Source: Emticicia fluvialis
GTDB taxonomy: Bacteria; Bacteroidota; Bacteroidia; Cytophagales; Spirosomataceae
Direction of reading: 5' to 3'
NCBI RefSeq assembly: GCF_024793945.1
Contig: NZ_JANUSD010000011.1
Span: 62,001 to 126,000 of the forward strand
DNA: 64,000 nucleotides
The position numbers and the translations under genes were made by a program. A model generated the notes under the pieces. It was not told where the DNA came from and ran no database searches. It saw nothing but the letters and a program-made list of their open reading frames with translations. Shown in pieces: positions 49,857 through 59,044 of the stretch. How positions within the stretch are numbered: the stretch's first letter is position 1; each line of letters starts with the position of its first letter.

Positions 49857-52424
49857 ATGTCGGGTAATACATTTCGCAAAAAACAGCCCCCGAAGAATAC
49901 CGAGCGTACGGCTTCGAAAGGTTCGGGAAACAGCGGAACAAAAGAGCCGATTGAGATCAGTGTAAATACCGATGGCTACGTGCTTGCCTTCGGAGTTTTC
50001 TTGTTGGTTCTCTCGGTTATTCTTCTTGTTTCGTTTATTTCGCATTTATTGGTGGGCAACGCTGATCAGGACATTGTTCAACGTAACTTTAGCGCTTCTC
50101 TTGAAGAAATAGACCTCAAGCCTCGTAACATGATGGGCCTGATGGGTGCCTATATTTCGCATTATTTTATTTTTGAATGGTTTGGTATTTCAGCCTTTGG
50201 CTGGATTCCGGTAATTTTCTGGGCAGGTTTTCGTCTGGTATTCAAAAAAGACCTCCTGCCACAAAGTCTGAATCGCTTCACTATTGCCAGTGTTTTCTAT
50301 ATTTTCTGGGCAAGTATCTGCCTCGGCTATTTTGTTACCATGATAGACATACCCGCTGGCACCTTATGCGGGGGTATTGGTTATTCGGTCAATAAATTTC
50401 TTTACCATGCCATTGGTGCAGGCGGTATACTTATCATCATGCTGGTTTTGGTGGCCTGGCTTATTTTCTTTCATGGTTACTCTACTATTGACGACTGGTT
50501 TATTACGAAGGTATTTAACCGTCAACCGCAGGTTGACATTGCTACTGAAAGAATCAGAAACGCTGTACAGGTTGATTTGGACGAAGAGGTTTCACCTTAT
50601 GACGAACCCTCTTTCAGAAGAAAAGAACCTGCCCGTGAAGAACAGGTAAGAACTGAACCGGTTATGGAAGTGGCCGAAACACCGAAATCTATAGAAGAAA
50701 ATCCAGTGGCTGACAGCCCTGTAATTGACACCGTTAATAAACCGGTGCAATTTGAAATAGAAAAGCCTCAACCTCAGAAAAAAACAGAGACCAGTCAGGC
50801 ACCGGGCAACGGCCCTACATTTATTATAGAAGATACCCGTGTAAATGAGCCCCAGCCTGAAGGGCAAGAAGGAGACCTGGACGATGACGACGTAAACGAA
50901 AAGGTACTGAAAGACTATGGCATGTATGACCCTACCCTTGACCTGGGCAGTTACCAATATCCGCCGGTTAGTCTTCTAAGTGAATACAGCAACGCCGGAG
51001 GTAAAGTAACTGAAGATGAGCTGGAAGCTAACAAGAATAAAATTGTGGAAACCATGCGCAATTTTCAGATTGGTATTTCAAGCATCAAGGCTACTATTGG
51101 CCCTACGGTTACACTCTACGAAATTGTACCCGATGCCGGTATCAGAATTTCAAAAATCAAGAATCTGGAAGATGACATCGCCCTTAACCTGTCGGCTTTG
51201 GGTATCCGTATCATTGCACCCATGCCCGGTAAAGGCACGGTAGGTATAGAAGTGCCGAACAAAAACCGTGAAATGGTAACGATGAAATCGGTTATCTCGA
51301 ACGAGAAATTCCAGAAAAGCAATTATGAATTACCCATTATTCTGGGCAGAACTATATCAAATGAGGCTTTTATTACCGACTTAGCCAAGATGCCTCACTT
51401 GCTGATGGCCGGTGCCACCGGACAAGGTAAATCGGTGGGCTTAAACGTAATTCTTACGTCTCTGCTCTACAAAAAGCACCCGTCACAAATCAAGTTTGTA
51501 TTGGTTGACCCTAAAAAAGTTGAGCTGACACTTTACAACAAAATTGAGCGGCATTTTCTGGCAATGCTGCCAAATTCGGAAGAAGCAATTATTACTGATA
51601 CCAAGAAGGTTATCTATACCCTCAATTCGTTGTGTATTGAGATGGACAACCGCTATAATCTGCTGAAAGATGCAGGTGTGCGAAACATCAGAGAATACAA
51701 CACCAAGTTTGTGCAACGCCGCCTGAATCCGGAAAAAGGACACAAGTATTTACCATACATTGTACTGGTGATTGACGAGTTGGCCGATTTAATGATGACC
51801 GCCGGTAAAGAAGTTGAACAACCCATAGCCCGTTTAGCTCAGCTGGCCCGTGCCATTGGTATACACCTGATTGTTGCTACCCAGCGCCCATCGGTTAATG
51901 TTATTACGGGTCTTATTAAAGCTAACTTCCCGGCGCGTTTGTCTTTTAAAGTAACTTCAAAAATAGACTCACGTACCATTCTTGATACCGGGGGGTCTGA
52001 ACAGCTGGTGGGCAATGGAGACATGCTGCTTTCTATGGGTTCAGACATGATACGCCTGCAATGCCCATTTGTAGATACGCCGGAGGTAGAAGATATCTGC
52101 GAGTTTATCGGTAGCCAGAGAGCCTATGAGTCTGCTTATATGCTACCCGAGTTTTATGGTGATGATGATAACGAAACACTGGATTTTGACGCTTCAGAAC
52201 TGGACTCCATGTTTGAAGAAGCCGCCCGATTGCTGGTTAGTCACCAACAAGGTAGTACCTCATTAATACAACGTAAAATGAAACTGGGCTACAACCGTGC
52301 CGGTAGAATTATTGACCAGCTGGAAGGTGCAGGCATTGTAGGGCCATTTGAAGGTAGCAAAGCCCGTGAGGTGCTGGTAAAGGACCTTACTCACCTGGAA
52401 GAAATATTACGCAATTTACGTTAG
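49857..52424 (+). CDS. ftsK: DNA translocase FtsK/SpoIIIE
   Basis: 855 residues. Four or five N-terminal helices (about 43-205) anchor it at the septum; then an acidic, Pro/Glu-rich linker (about 225-350). The motor has Walker A GATGQGKS (519-526), Walker B IVLVIDELADL (Asp about 640) and GIHLIVATQRPSVNVITG. The C-terminal gamma winged helix (about 790-850) has STSLIQRKMKLGYNRAGRII, which reads chromosome polarity signals. Role: moves sister chromosomes through the closing septum and helps dimer resolution. The LolA-like gene follows at 65 bp, a pairing common in Bacteroidota. Confidence 0.96.
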   Translation: MSGNTFRKKQPPKNTERTASKGSGNSGTKEPIEISVNTDGYVLAFGVFLLVLSVILLVSFISHLLVGNADQDIVQRNFSASLEEIDLKPRNMMGLMGAYISHYFIFEWFGISAFGWIPVIFWAGFRLVFKKDLLPQSLNRFTIASVFYIFWASICLGYFVTMIDIPAGTLCGGIGYSVNKFLYHAIGAGGILIIMLVLVAWLIFFHGYSTIDDWFITKVFNRQPQVDIATERIRNAVQVDLDEEVSPYDEPSFRRKEPAREEQVRTEPVMEVAETPKSIEENPVADSPVIDTVNKPVQFEIEKPQPQKKTETSQAPGNGPTFIIEDTRVNEPQPEGQEGDLDDDDVNEKVLKDYGMYDPTLDLGSYQYPPVSLLSEYSNAGGKVTEDELEANKNKIVETMRNFQIGISSIKATIGPTVTLYEIVPDAGIRISKIKNLEDDIALNLSALGIRIIAPMPGKGTVGIEVPNKNREMVTMKSVISNEKFQKSNYELPIILGRTISNEAFITDLAKMPHLLMAGATGQGKSVGLNVILTSLLYKKHPSQIKFVLVDPKKVELTLYNKIERHFLAMLPNSEEAIITDTKKVIYTLNSLCIEMDNRYNLLKDAGVRNIREYNTKFVQRRLNPEKGHKYLPYIVLVIDELADLMMTAGKEVEQPIARLAQLARAIGIHLIVATQRPSVNVITGLIKANFPARLSFKVTSKIDSRTILDTGGSEQLVGNGDMLLSMGSDMIRLQCPFVDTPEVEDICEFIGSQRAYESAYMLPEFYGDDDNETLDFDASELDSMFEEAARLLVSHQQGSTSLIQRKMKLGYNRAGRIIDQLEGAGIVGPFEGSKAREVLVKDLTHLEEILRNLR

Positions 52425-52489
52425 TATTAATCCCTGGTATAAATTTTTAGTCTAAAGGGTATATATCCATCCAGTTAAACGTTTACAGA

Positions 52490-53134
52490 ATGAAAAAATT
52501 AATTTTAATAATAGGCGGGCTGGTTATAACTAGCCTGGCAATTGCCCAGAAAGACCCCAAAGCTACAGCCATATTAGACGAAGTGAGCCGGAAATACCAG
52601 AGCATGAAGTCGTTCAATGCGGCTTTTACTTTTGGAACAGAAGGCAATAATGCCAGGCTGCTTGAAAGTACCAAAGGCGATGTAACAGTAAAAGGAAATA
52701 AATTTCATTTAAAAATGGCAGGGCAGGCTGTATTTACCAACGGAAAAGACCTTTACACCTATGTAAAAGAAACCAATGAGGTAAATATTACAGAATATGA
52801 CCCCAGTACCGACGAGGCGCTGTCTCCGACCGGTATATTGAACCTTTATAAAAAAGGCTATAAATATGTTTATGCCGGAGAAACCAAAGAGGGCGCGCAG
52901 GTATATGATAATATTGAGCTGACCCCCGAAAGCAAATCGGGTAATATAGCCAAAATTCAGATGAAGGTGGATAGAAAAGATAAAGCCTTAAAATCCTGGA
53001 AAATATGGGATAAAAGCGGCAAACGTACGGTTTTCAGAGTAGATAAATTCGTACCCAATGCACCGGCTGACGAAAAGCTTTTCACTTTTGATAAAAAGCT
53101 GTACCCCGGCGCAGAGGTAGTGGATTTGCGGTAG
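52490..53134 (+). CDS. LolA-like outer-membrane lipoprotein carrier
   Basis: 214 residues. Signal peptide about 1-18 (LILIIGGLVITSLAIAQ). The mature part matches the LolA/LolB-like fold: ATAILDEVSRKYQSMKSFNA, GNKFHLKMAGQAVFTNGKDL and NEVNITEYDPSTDEALSPTG. LolA shuttles lipoproteins across the periplasm to the outer membrane. The Bacteroidota forms are diverged, so the role is assigned by family and by position directly after ftsK. A good terminator follows. Confidence 0.88.
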   Translation: MKKLILIIGGLVITSLAIAQKDPKATAILDEVSRKYQSMKSFNAAFTFGTEGNNARLLESTKGDVTVKGNKFHLKMAGQAVFTNGKDLYTYVKETNEVNITEYDPSTDEALSPTGILNLYKKGYKYVYAGETKEGAQVYDNIELTPESKSGNIAKIQMKVDRKDKALKSWKIWDKSGKRTVFRVDKFVPNAPADEKLFTFDKKLYPGAEVVDLR

Positions 53135-53152
53135 TTACGCTTTACCCAAAAT

Positions 53153-53182
53153 AAAACCCTGATGAACCGCCATCGGGGTTTT
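53153..53182 (+). terminator. Intrinsic terminator after LolA-like gene
   Basis: Arms AAAACCCTGATG (53153-53164) and CATCGGGGTTTT (53171-53182), one U-G pair, 6-nt loop, tail GTTTTATA. Confidence 0.85.
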
Positions 53183-53276
53183 GTTTTATATACTCGCGCC
53201 TATTGATTTCTTAACTTTAGTCAATGTCTGGCAATCAGTAGCTGCTTAGTTTTGTGTTCCTATTCCAGATTCAAAA

Positions 53277-53999
53277 ATGAGCATCAAAACACCAGGCACC
53301 ACTACAGGGCAAGCGGCTTTTATAGCGGCAATAGCGTCTATATTTATGTTTTTCGCAGCTATGATAGCTGAGTTTCATACACGCCAGAGCCTTATTGAAC
53401 CTGCCAATGCGCAGGCTACTGCACATAATATCATCAACAATCCTTTTAAGTTTCAAATAGGTTTGCTGGCTTTTATAATTGTTCTTATTTGTGATATACT
53501 GGTTAGCTGGGCATTATATATTTTCTTTAAAAAAGTAGATAGATGTATCTCATTACTGGCTGCCATTTTCAGGTTGGTTTACACAACCATTTTTGCAGTT
53601 TCGTTGCTGAATCTTGTATCGGGTTTCAGGCTGTTATCTACTAACCAATCGCAGCCATTTGATGAGGCTTCTGTTCAGGCGCTGATTTATTTCAATGCAT
53701 TTGATGACGGCTGGGCAATTGCCCTCATCTTTTTTGCTTTTCATTTATTGCTTCTAGCCTTTCTCATCATGCGCTCGGGTTTCGTTCCTAAAATAATTGG
53801 TTTCCTTCTACTGTGGGCTGCCATTGCCTATATGACCGATAACATGGCAAAGTTGTTAGCCAGTAACTACCATAACTATAAAACTGTTCTGACTGCACTG
53901 GTAGCAATTCCATCAATAACAGGAGAAGTAGGCTTTGCCATCTGGCTGCTAATAAAGGGAAGAAAACTAAAAGAAGGAGATTCATTTACGGAGGCTTAG
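53277..53999 (+). CDS. DUF4386-family membrane protein
   Basis: 240 residues with about six helices: visible at about 14-36, 60-83, 92-118, 148-168, 174-195 and 205-228. Landmarks such as GLLAFIIVLICDILVSWALY, LLAAIFRLVYTTIFAVSLL and FDDGWAIALIFFAFHLLLLA are those of DUF4386, a family of unknown function. TAGTTTTG at 53247-53254 fits a -7 box. The 3' end overlaps the convergent Crp-type gene by 18 bp. Confidence 0.85.
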   Translation: MSIKTPGTTTGQAAFIAAIASIFMFFAAMIAEFHTRQSLIEPANAQATAHNIINNPFKFQIGLLAFIIVLICDILVSWALYIFFKKVDRCISLLAAIFRLVYTTIFAVSLLNLVSGFRLLSTNQSQPFDEASVQALIYFNAFDDGWAIALIFFAFHLLLLAFLIMRSGFVPKIIGFLLLWAAIAYMTDNMAKLLASNYHNYKTVLTALVAIPSITGEVGFAIWLLIKGRKLKEGDSFTEA

Positions 54000-54560
54000 C
54001 CGTTTTCTGATTCTGCTGAGAGACTCCGGCTTTATGCCCAGATAACTGGCTATCTGGTGTTGAGGCACACGTTGAAGCAACCCAGGACGTTTTTCTTGAA
54101 GTTGGTTGTACCTTTCTTCAGGAGAAGAGGCAACAAAAGTCGCAAAGTCATCCTGCGTTTTACCAAAGTCAACTTCAAGAAATGCGCGTGTAATTTCAAG
54201 CAATTTCGGAAATTGTGCATACATTTCCTGCTCCGCGTCAAGATAACCAACAATGGCGGTGGTGTCTTCGGCGCATATCCAATTCTGGGTAGAAGGAATT
54301 TGCCTTGCATAGCTTGAAAAAGACACAACCGCCTGCTCTTCAGTAAAAAAGGCTGTAGTTTTTTCGTCTCCGTCGGCTAGATAATACTGCCTTACACAGC
54401 CTTTCAATATAAAAAAACATCTTTTAGCTATTTCACCTTCTTTCAGCAGTAATGTGCCTTTTTTGTAGGTCTGCACCTGTAGCTTATCAGCAATGCTTTC
54501 TGCTTCGTCTTGCGTAAGCGTTTCAAATTTTGATAAGAATTTCAGCAATGCATTCTCCAT
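53982..54560 (-). CDS. Crp/Fnr-family transcription regulator
   Basis: 192 residues from ATG at 54558-54560 (MENALLKFLSKFETLTQDE); the frame upstream begins at a TTG. The N-terminal cyclic-nucleotide-binding-like barrel (about 5-120) has YKKGTLLLKEGEIAKRCFFI and GCVRQYYLADGDEKT. The C-terminal helix-turn-helix (about 145-190) ends QIASYLGIKPESLSRIRKRL. The barrel lacks the usual cAMP-pocket Arg-Ser pattern, as in most Bacteroidota members, so the ligand is unknown. Such regulators commonly adjoin a small membrane protein gene; here the DUF4386 gene is convergent and overlapping. Confidence 0.9.
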   Translation of the reverse strand: MENALLKFLSKFETLTQDEAESIADKLQVQTYKKGTLLLKEGEIAKRCFFILKGCVRQYYLADGDEKTTAFFTEEQAVVSFSSYARQIPSTQNWICAEDTTAIVGYLDAEQEMYAQFPKLLEITRAFLEVDFGKTQDDFATFVASSPEERYNQLQEKRPGLLQRVPQHQIASYLGIKPESLSRIRKRLSLRK

Positions 54561-54657
54561 AAACTTTAGTTTGACGGGTAAAATATGTTTCAACCAGGCA
54601 TATCAGATTTACCAATAAACATAAGAGGGACAATCATTTTGCCCCCCTTGTAGTATT

Positions 54658-55857
54658 TTAAACTCTCTCAAAAACAGTAGCAATGCCCATACCCCCACCT
54701 ATACACAGGGTTACCAAACCTGTTGCTTTATTGGTGCGTTCCATCTCATCAATCAAAGTACCCGATAGAATAGCACCAGTTGCACCTAGTGGATGCCCCA
54801 AGGCAATAGCGCCACCGTTGATGTTCACTTTGCTGTGGTCTACCCCCAGCTGGTCCATAAAATAAATGGGTATGGCTGCAAAGGCTTCGTTTACTTCAAA
54901 AATATCAATATCACTCACCAGCATACCTGCGCGTTTCAGAACCTTCTGAGTAGCCGGCACAGGGCCGGTAAGCATAATAGTCGGGTCTGAACCCACTACC
55001 CCGAAAGCCTTGATTTTGGCTCTGGGCTTTAAGCCCAGTTTCTCTCCTGTGGCTTTGTTACCTATCAGCAAGGCTCCTGCTCCGTCGCTTATCTGCGACG
55101 AGTTACCTGCATGATGCACATGGTTGATGGCCAGCAGACTATTGTATTTAAGCAAAGCCAGGGCATCAAGCCCCATGCTGCCTATCATTTCAAAGGCCGG
55201 CTTTAGTTTGCTTAACGATTCAGTAGTTGTATCAGGCCTGATGCCTTCGTCTCTGTCAAGCACGGTCAATCCTATTTCGTCTTTTACAGGTACTACTGAA
55301 CGAAAATAACCATTTTGCTGCGCTTGCACGGCTCTTCTTACCGATTCAGCAGCAAAAGTATCCAGATCTGTTCTTGAATAACCATATTTGGTAGCTATCA
55401 AATCGGCAGATATGCCTTGTGGAACAATGTTATGACGGGCAATTAGCTGCGGATTCATCATCATTGCGCCGCCGTCAGAGCCCATTGGCACGCGCGACAT
55501 GGACTCTACTCCACCAGCCACTATCAGGTCTGCATGGCCCGACATTACATAAGCGGCTGCCATATTGATAGCCTCCAGCCCCGACGAACAGAAGCGGTTT
55601 ACCTGTACGCCGGCCACACTCTGGGCATAGCCTGCATCTAGCACGGCAGCACGGGCAATGTCACCTCCCTGCTCGCCCAGTGGCGAAACACAACCGGCAA
55701 TTACATCGTCTATATAAGAGGTATCTAAATCATTGCGCTCTTGTAAGGCTTTTAAAACGGTTGAGAGCAATTGCACAGGCTGAACATCATGCAAAGAGCC
55801 GTCTGCTTTGCCACGCCCGCGAGGGGTTCTTAGGGCATCATATATATAAGCTTCCAT
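54658..55857 (-). CDS. Acetyl-CoA C-acyltransferase (thiolase)
   Basis: 399 residues. Nucleophile C90 in NRFCSSGLEAIN, general-base region GGAIALGHPLGATGA and second Cys in TLCIGGGMGIA near the C-terminus; AFAAIPIYF replaces the more usual NEAFA region as NEAFAAIPIYF. Breaks 3-ketoacyl-CoA into acetyl-CoA and a shortened acyl-CoA, or runs in reverse. No other beta-oxidation gene is adjacent, so whether it is a degradative or biosynthetic thiolase is not settled; the sequence looks more like the FadA/acetyl-CoA acyltransferase side. Cytoplasmic. Divergent from an MFS gene. Confidence 0.93.
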   Translation of the reverse strand: MEAYIYDALRTPRGRGKADGSLHDVQPVQLLSTVLKALQERNDLDTSYIDDVIAGCVSPLGEQGGDIARAAVLDAGYAQSVAGVQVNRFCSSGLEAINMAAAYVMSGHADLIVAGGVESMSRVPMGSDGGAMMMNPQLIARHNIVPQGISADLIATKYGYSRTDLDTFAAESVRRAVQAQQNGYFRSVVPVKDEIGLTVLDRDEGIRPDTTTESLSKLKPAFEMIGSMGLDALALLKYNSLLAINHVHHAGNSSQISDGAGALLIGNKATGEKLGLKPRAKIKAFGVVGSDPTIMLTGPVPATQKVLKRAGMLVSDIDIFEVNEAFAAIPIYFMDQLGVDHSKVNINGGAIALGHPLGATGAILSGTLIDEMERTNKATGLVTLCIGGGMGIATVFERV

Positions 55858-55989
55858 TTACGTTTATTGGTTTGTGTTGAAATAGTATGCTTGCATACCT
55901 ATTACAACAAAACTAAGAAATTGTTTAGTTTGATGCAAGCAATGAAAACATTACCTTTGTTTCAGTGCTATTACCTAATTTTTCTTCAG

Positions 55990-57177
55990 ATGGTTTCCTT
56001 GTTTCGCAATGCTTTTGGCGGCCTTTCAAAGCAGGTGTGGTTATTGGCTGTTGTTATGTTTATCAACCGTAGCGGTACAATGGTAATTGCATTCCTGACG
56101 GTTTATCTTACCCGGAAATTACATTTCAGTATTGAACAGGCTGGCGTTATCATGACCCTTTTTGGAGCGGGTTCTATATTCGGAACCTGGATGGGTGGCA
56201 AGCTTACCGATAAAATCGGATACTATCCGGTTCAGTTCTGGAGCCTGTTTCTGGGCGGTATTATGTTTATTGTAATGGTTCACTTACAGAGCTTCTATCC
56301 GCTGTGCGCTTGTGCGCTTTGTCTCAGTGCGTTCGGAGAAGCCTACCGCCCCGCCAACACCGCCTCTATTGCAGATTTCAGCACACCTGAAAACTTCACC
56401 CGTTCGGTTTCTCTCATTCGCTTGGCTATCAATATAGGCTGGTCTATCGGGCCGGCCATCGGAGGCTTTCTGGCAGCTTATAACTACAGCCTGCTATTCT
56501 GGGCTGATGGTTTTACAAATATTGGCGCCGGATTATTGGTTTGGGCGTTCTTGAGAAGCACAAAAAAGGAAAAAACATCCACAAAGAACACCTTTGCACC
56601 CGATAAAAACGACTCGGCCTTCAAAGACCGCATTTATTTGGTTTTCATTCTGCTGGCTACGCTCTATGCCATTGCTTTTTCGCAATTGTTTACCATAGGC
56701 CCACTTTTTTATAAAGAAGCCTGTCATTTAACCGAGGTTCAGATTGGCTATCTGCTGGGCCTTAATGGCCTGATGGTTGCCTTGATAGAGATGGTTTTCA
56801 TATACAAAATTGAAGGAAAATTCAGACGGTTGTCTCTCATCAGTATCGGAACATTACTGGTTGTGCCCAACTACATTATATTTTTGCTTACGCACAATTA
56901 TTTCTGGCTGATAATAGGTGTGGTGTTTGCTACTTTTTCAGAAATGTTTGCCATGCCTTTTATGAATGCATTCAGCATTGAGCGAGCCAAGCCTCATAAT
57001 CGTGGACAATACTCGGCACTCTACGCCATGAGCTGGTCTATGGCGCAGATCTCGGCCCCACTCATAGGCACACAAACGATTGCCAGGTTTGGCTATGATG
57101 CCCTTTGGTATATTCTGGGGTCTTTTGGTCTGATTGCGACCATAGGATTCGTAGCTTTACGGAAGAAACTGGTGTAA
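55990..57177 (+). CDS. Major facilitator superfamily transporter
   Basis: 395 residues from the ATG at 55990 (MVSLFRNAFGGLSKQVWLL); the frame extends 41 codons upstream but those lack family similarity. Twelve helices can be traced. MFS motif A is present as GKLTDKIGYYP after helix 2, and FINRSGTMVIAFLTVYLTR is typical of a Bacteroidota MFS clade. Central loop about residues 180-200 is rich in Lys/Thr/Asp. Inner membrane, secondary transport; substrate unknown, possibly drug or sugar efflux. Confidence 0.9.
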   Translation: MVSLFRNAFGGLSKQVWLLAVVMFINRSGTMVIAFLTVYLTRKLHFSIEQAGVIMTLFGAGSIFGTWMGGKLTDKIGYYPVQFWSLFLGGIMFIVMVHLQSFYPLCACALCLSAFGEAYRPANTASIADFSTPENFTRSVSLIRLAINIGWSIGPAIGGFLAAYNYSLLFWADGFTNIGAGLLVWAFLRSTKKEKTSTKNTFAPDKNDSAFKDRIYLVFILLATLYAIAFSQLFTIGPLFYKEACHLTEVQIGYLLGLNGLMVALIEMVFIYKIEGKFRRLSLISIGTLLVVPNYIIFLLTHNYFWLIIGVVFATFSEMFAMPFMNAFSIERAKPHNRGQYSALYAMSWSMAQISAPLIGTQTIARFGYDALWYILGSFGLIATIGFVALRKKLV

Positions 57178-57194
57178 AGCTCCGCTTTTCATGC

Positions 57195-58022
57195 TCATGA
57201 TACGTATAATATAGGGTTCAGCTTTCCATCTGCAATGCTGCCAACGGGTTTGCTATCAAGCCAGGTTTGCCAGTCTGCCAACCGGTACTCGTTGGTAGGT
57301 TCAACAATTCTAATGTCTTTGTCCATGTATATCATGGTCATTACCTTACGCGGCTTATCAGATATGTTCGGCCCAGCGCGGTGATACGTCCATCCGGCAT
57401 GAAAGCTTACTTCACCCAGTTCAAAGGGTGTATCGTTCATTGAGAACTGCTTCAGAGTATCTGCCAGCAGGGCTTCCGACTCGTCAGAAATCTCTTTATC
57501 GCGGCCTATTTCCAGGTTCTGGCTTTTTTCGGCAAATGCCAGAGGCCCCATTTCCATTGGCGTTTCCTGTAGCGGAATCCAGACTGTAATGGTATTTGAA
57601 CTAGATAGTGGCCAGTAAAACTGGTCGGCATGCCAGGGGGTAATACCGCCAGAGGGCTCTTTGTACAGTGCCTGGTCATGGTAAAGCCTCACACCCGATA
57701 CACCCATCAGTTCGCTGGCAATGCGCGCCAGCCGTTCAGAAAAAACAAATTCTTTTACCTCCTCATTTTCGCACCACAAATTCATTATCTGCAAAAACGC
57801 TTTTTCGTACGTAGTGCGCTCGTCCATTGGCTTGTTCAGCTTATTGAGTCTGAAAACCCAATCTGTAATAATTTCACCGTAATAGGTTAAGACTTCCGCT
57901 GAAAGTACATTTTTTAGCTTTACGTAGCCGAATTCCTGGTAGAATGCAATGGTTTCTGCTGATAATTGGAAGGGTTTTCTGAGTTGTTGCAAAAGAATTG
58001 TTTTCTCTGACTCAGCAATCAT
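57195..58022 (-). CDS. Phytanoyl-CoA dioxygenase (PhyH) family protein
   Basis: 275 residues. Fe(II)/2-oxoglutarate oxygenase signature: HxD at H131-A-D133 (PWHADQFYWPL), distal His about 213 in TYHRAGPNIS, and Arg about 224 in DKPRKVMTM for 2-oxoglutarate. Members hydroxylate diverse small molecules; despite the name, phytanoyl-CoA is rarely the substrate in bacteria. Divergent from an AraC regulator across 170 bp, so probably its target. Cytoplasmic, no signal peptide. Confidence 0.92.
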   Translation of the reverse strand: MIAESEKTILLQQLRKPFQLSAETIAFYQEFGYVKLKNVLSAEVLTYYGEIITDWVFRLNKLNKPMDERTTYEKAFLQIMNLWCENEEVKEFVFSERLARIASELMGVSGVRLYHDQALYKEPSGGITPWHADQFYWPLSSSNTITVWIPLQETPMEMGPLAFAEKSQNLEIGRDKEISDESEALLADTLKQFSMNDTPFELGEVSFHAGWTYHRAGPNISDKPRKVMTMIYMDKDIRIVEPTNEYRLADWQTWLDSKPVGSIADGKLNPILYVS

Positions 58023-58192
58023 TGCTTAAAGTGTTATGGTTGAATAGAGAATACAAATCTCGATAGAATTTTTCTAAGAAAAATCTTTATTATTTTCATT
58101 TTTGTATAGTATTTTAACATAAATTTGAAACTCCATGAATCAACTATGTTAATCAATACCGCTGAATATATTTTAGCACTGTTGTAAGTACT

Positions 58193-59041
58193 ATGAAAGC
58201 GCTTTTTGAGAAAGTAATAACTGATGAAGGCTCGTCTTTCCTGACAAGATATGTAGCCCTGCCCCACTTTGATGCCCCCCTGCACTATCATCCTGAATAT
58301 GAGCTGACTTTAATTGTAAAAGGTAGCGGACAAAGATTTGTGGGCGACCACGTCTCTGCTTTTGAAGAAGGCGACCTTGTTCTGCTGGGTTCTAATCTGC
58401 CGCATTTCTGGCGAAGTGAACATGTGAGCAAAAATGAATATGATCTTGACGAAGCCGTGGTGATTCAGTTTTCGCCGGCCTTTGTAGATAATATTTTAGA
58501 TAGCCTGCCTGAATGTAAATCTATTGTGTCAATGCTGAATATGGCTGATTCGGGCATAAAATTTCCGGTGTCTATGGCGCCACTTGTACAAAAAGTATTT
58601 GAAACTGAAGGCGTAATGCGCTTGCTGGCTTTGATTGATGCACTAGAGCAATTATCTAAATGCGCCGAATACCAGTTGCTGGCCAGCGAGGGTTTCAATA
58701 TTAAACCTGATGAGACTGAAAATGAGCGGATGCGGAAGATTCTGGAGTTTACGCTTGAGAATTTCAAGGAAGATATATCTTTAGAAACAGTGGCAGAAAT
58801 TGCTAATCTTACGGTTCCTTCGTTTTGCCGGTACTTTAAATCCCGTACCAGAAAAACCTATATTTATTTTCTGAACGAGATAAGATTAAGTAACGCCCGT
58901 AAGATGTTGATGGATAATGAGCTGGACATAAGCCAGATAAGTATTGAGTGCGGGTTCCAGAACTTATCGCACTTTCACCGGATATTTAAAAGCCAGACAG
59001 GAGTTACCCCGCTGGTTTACAGAAGGCAATATGAGGCTTAA
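58193..59041 (+). CDS. AraC-family transcription regulator
   Basis: 282 residues. The N-terminal cupin (about 10-110; FDAPLHYHPEYELTLIVKGS and VGDHVSAFEEGDLVLLGSNL) would sense a small ligand, with histidines of the usual HxxxxE pattern. The C-terminal double helix-turn-helix (about 185-280) has ISLETVAEIANLTVPSFCRY and ISIECGFQNLSHFHRIFKSQ with TGVTPLVYRRQ. Likely activates the divergent PhyH-type gene, a layout seen for catabolic or sugar-related genes; the ligand is not predictable. Confidence 0.93.
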   Translation: MKALFEKVITDEGSSFLTRYVALPHFDAPLHYHPEYELTLIVKGSGQRFVGDHVSAFEEGDLVLLGSNLPHFWRSEHVSKNEYDLDEAVVIQFSPAFVDNILDSLPECKSIVSMLNMADSGIKFPVSMAPLVQKVFETEGVMRLLALIDALEQLSKCAEYQLLASEGFNIKPDETENERMRKILEFTLENFKEDISLETVAEIANLTVPSFCRYFKSRTRKTYIYFLNEIRLSNARKMLMDNELDISQISIECGFQNLSHFHRIFKSQTGVTPLVYRRQYEA

Positions 59042-59044
59042 TGT

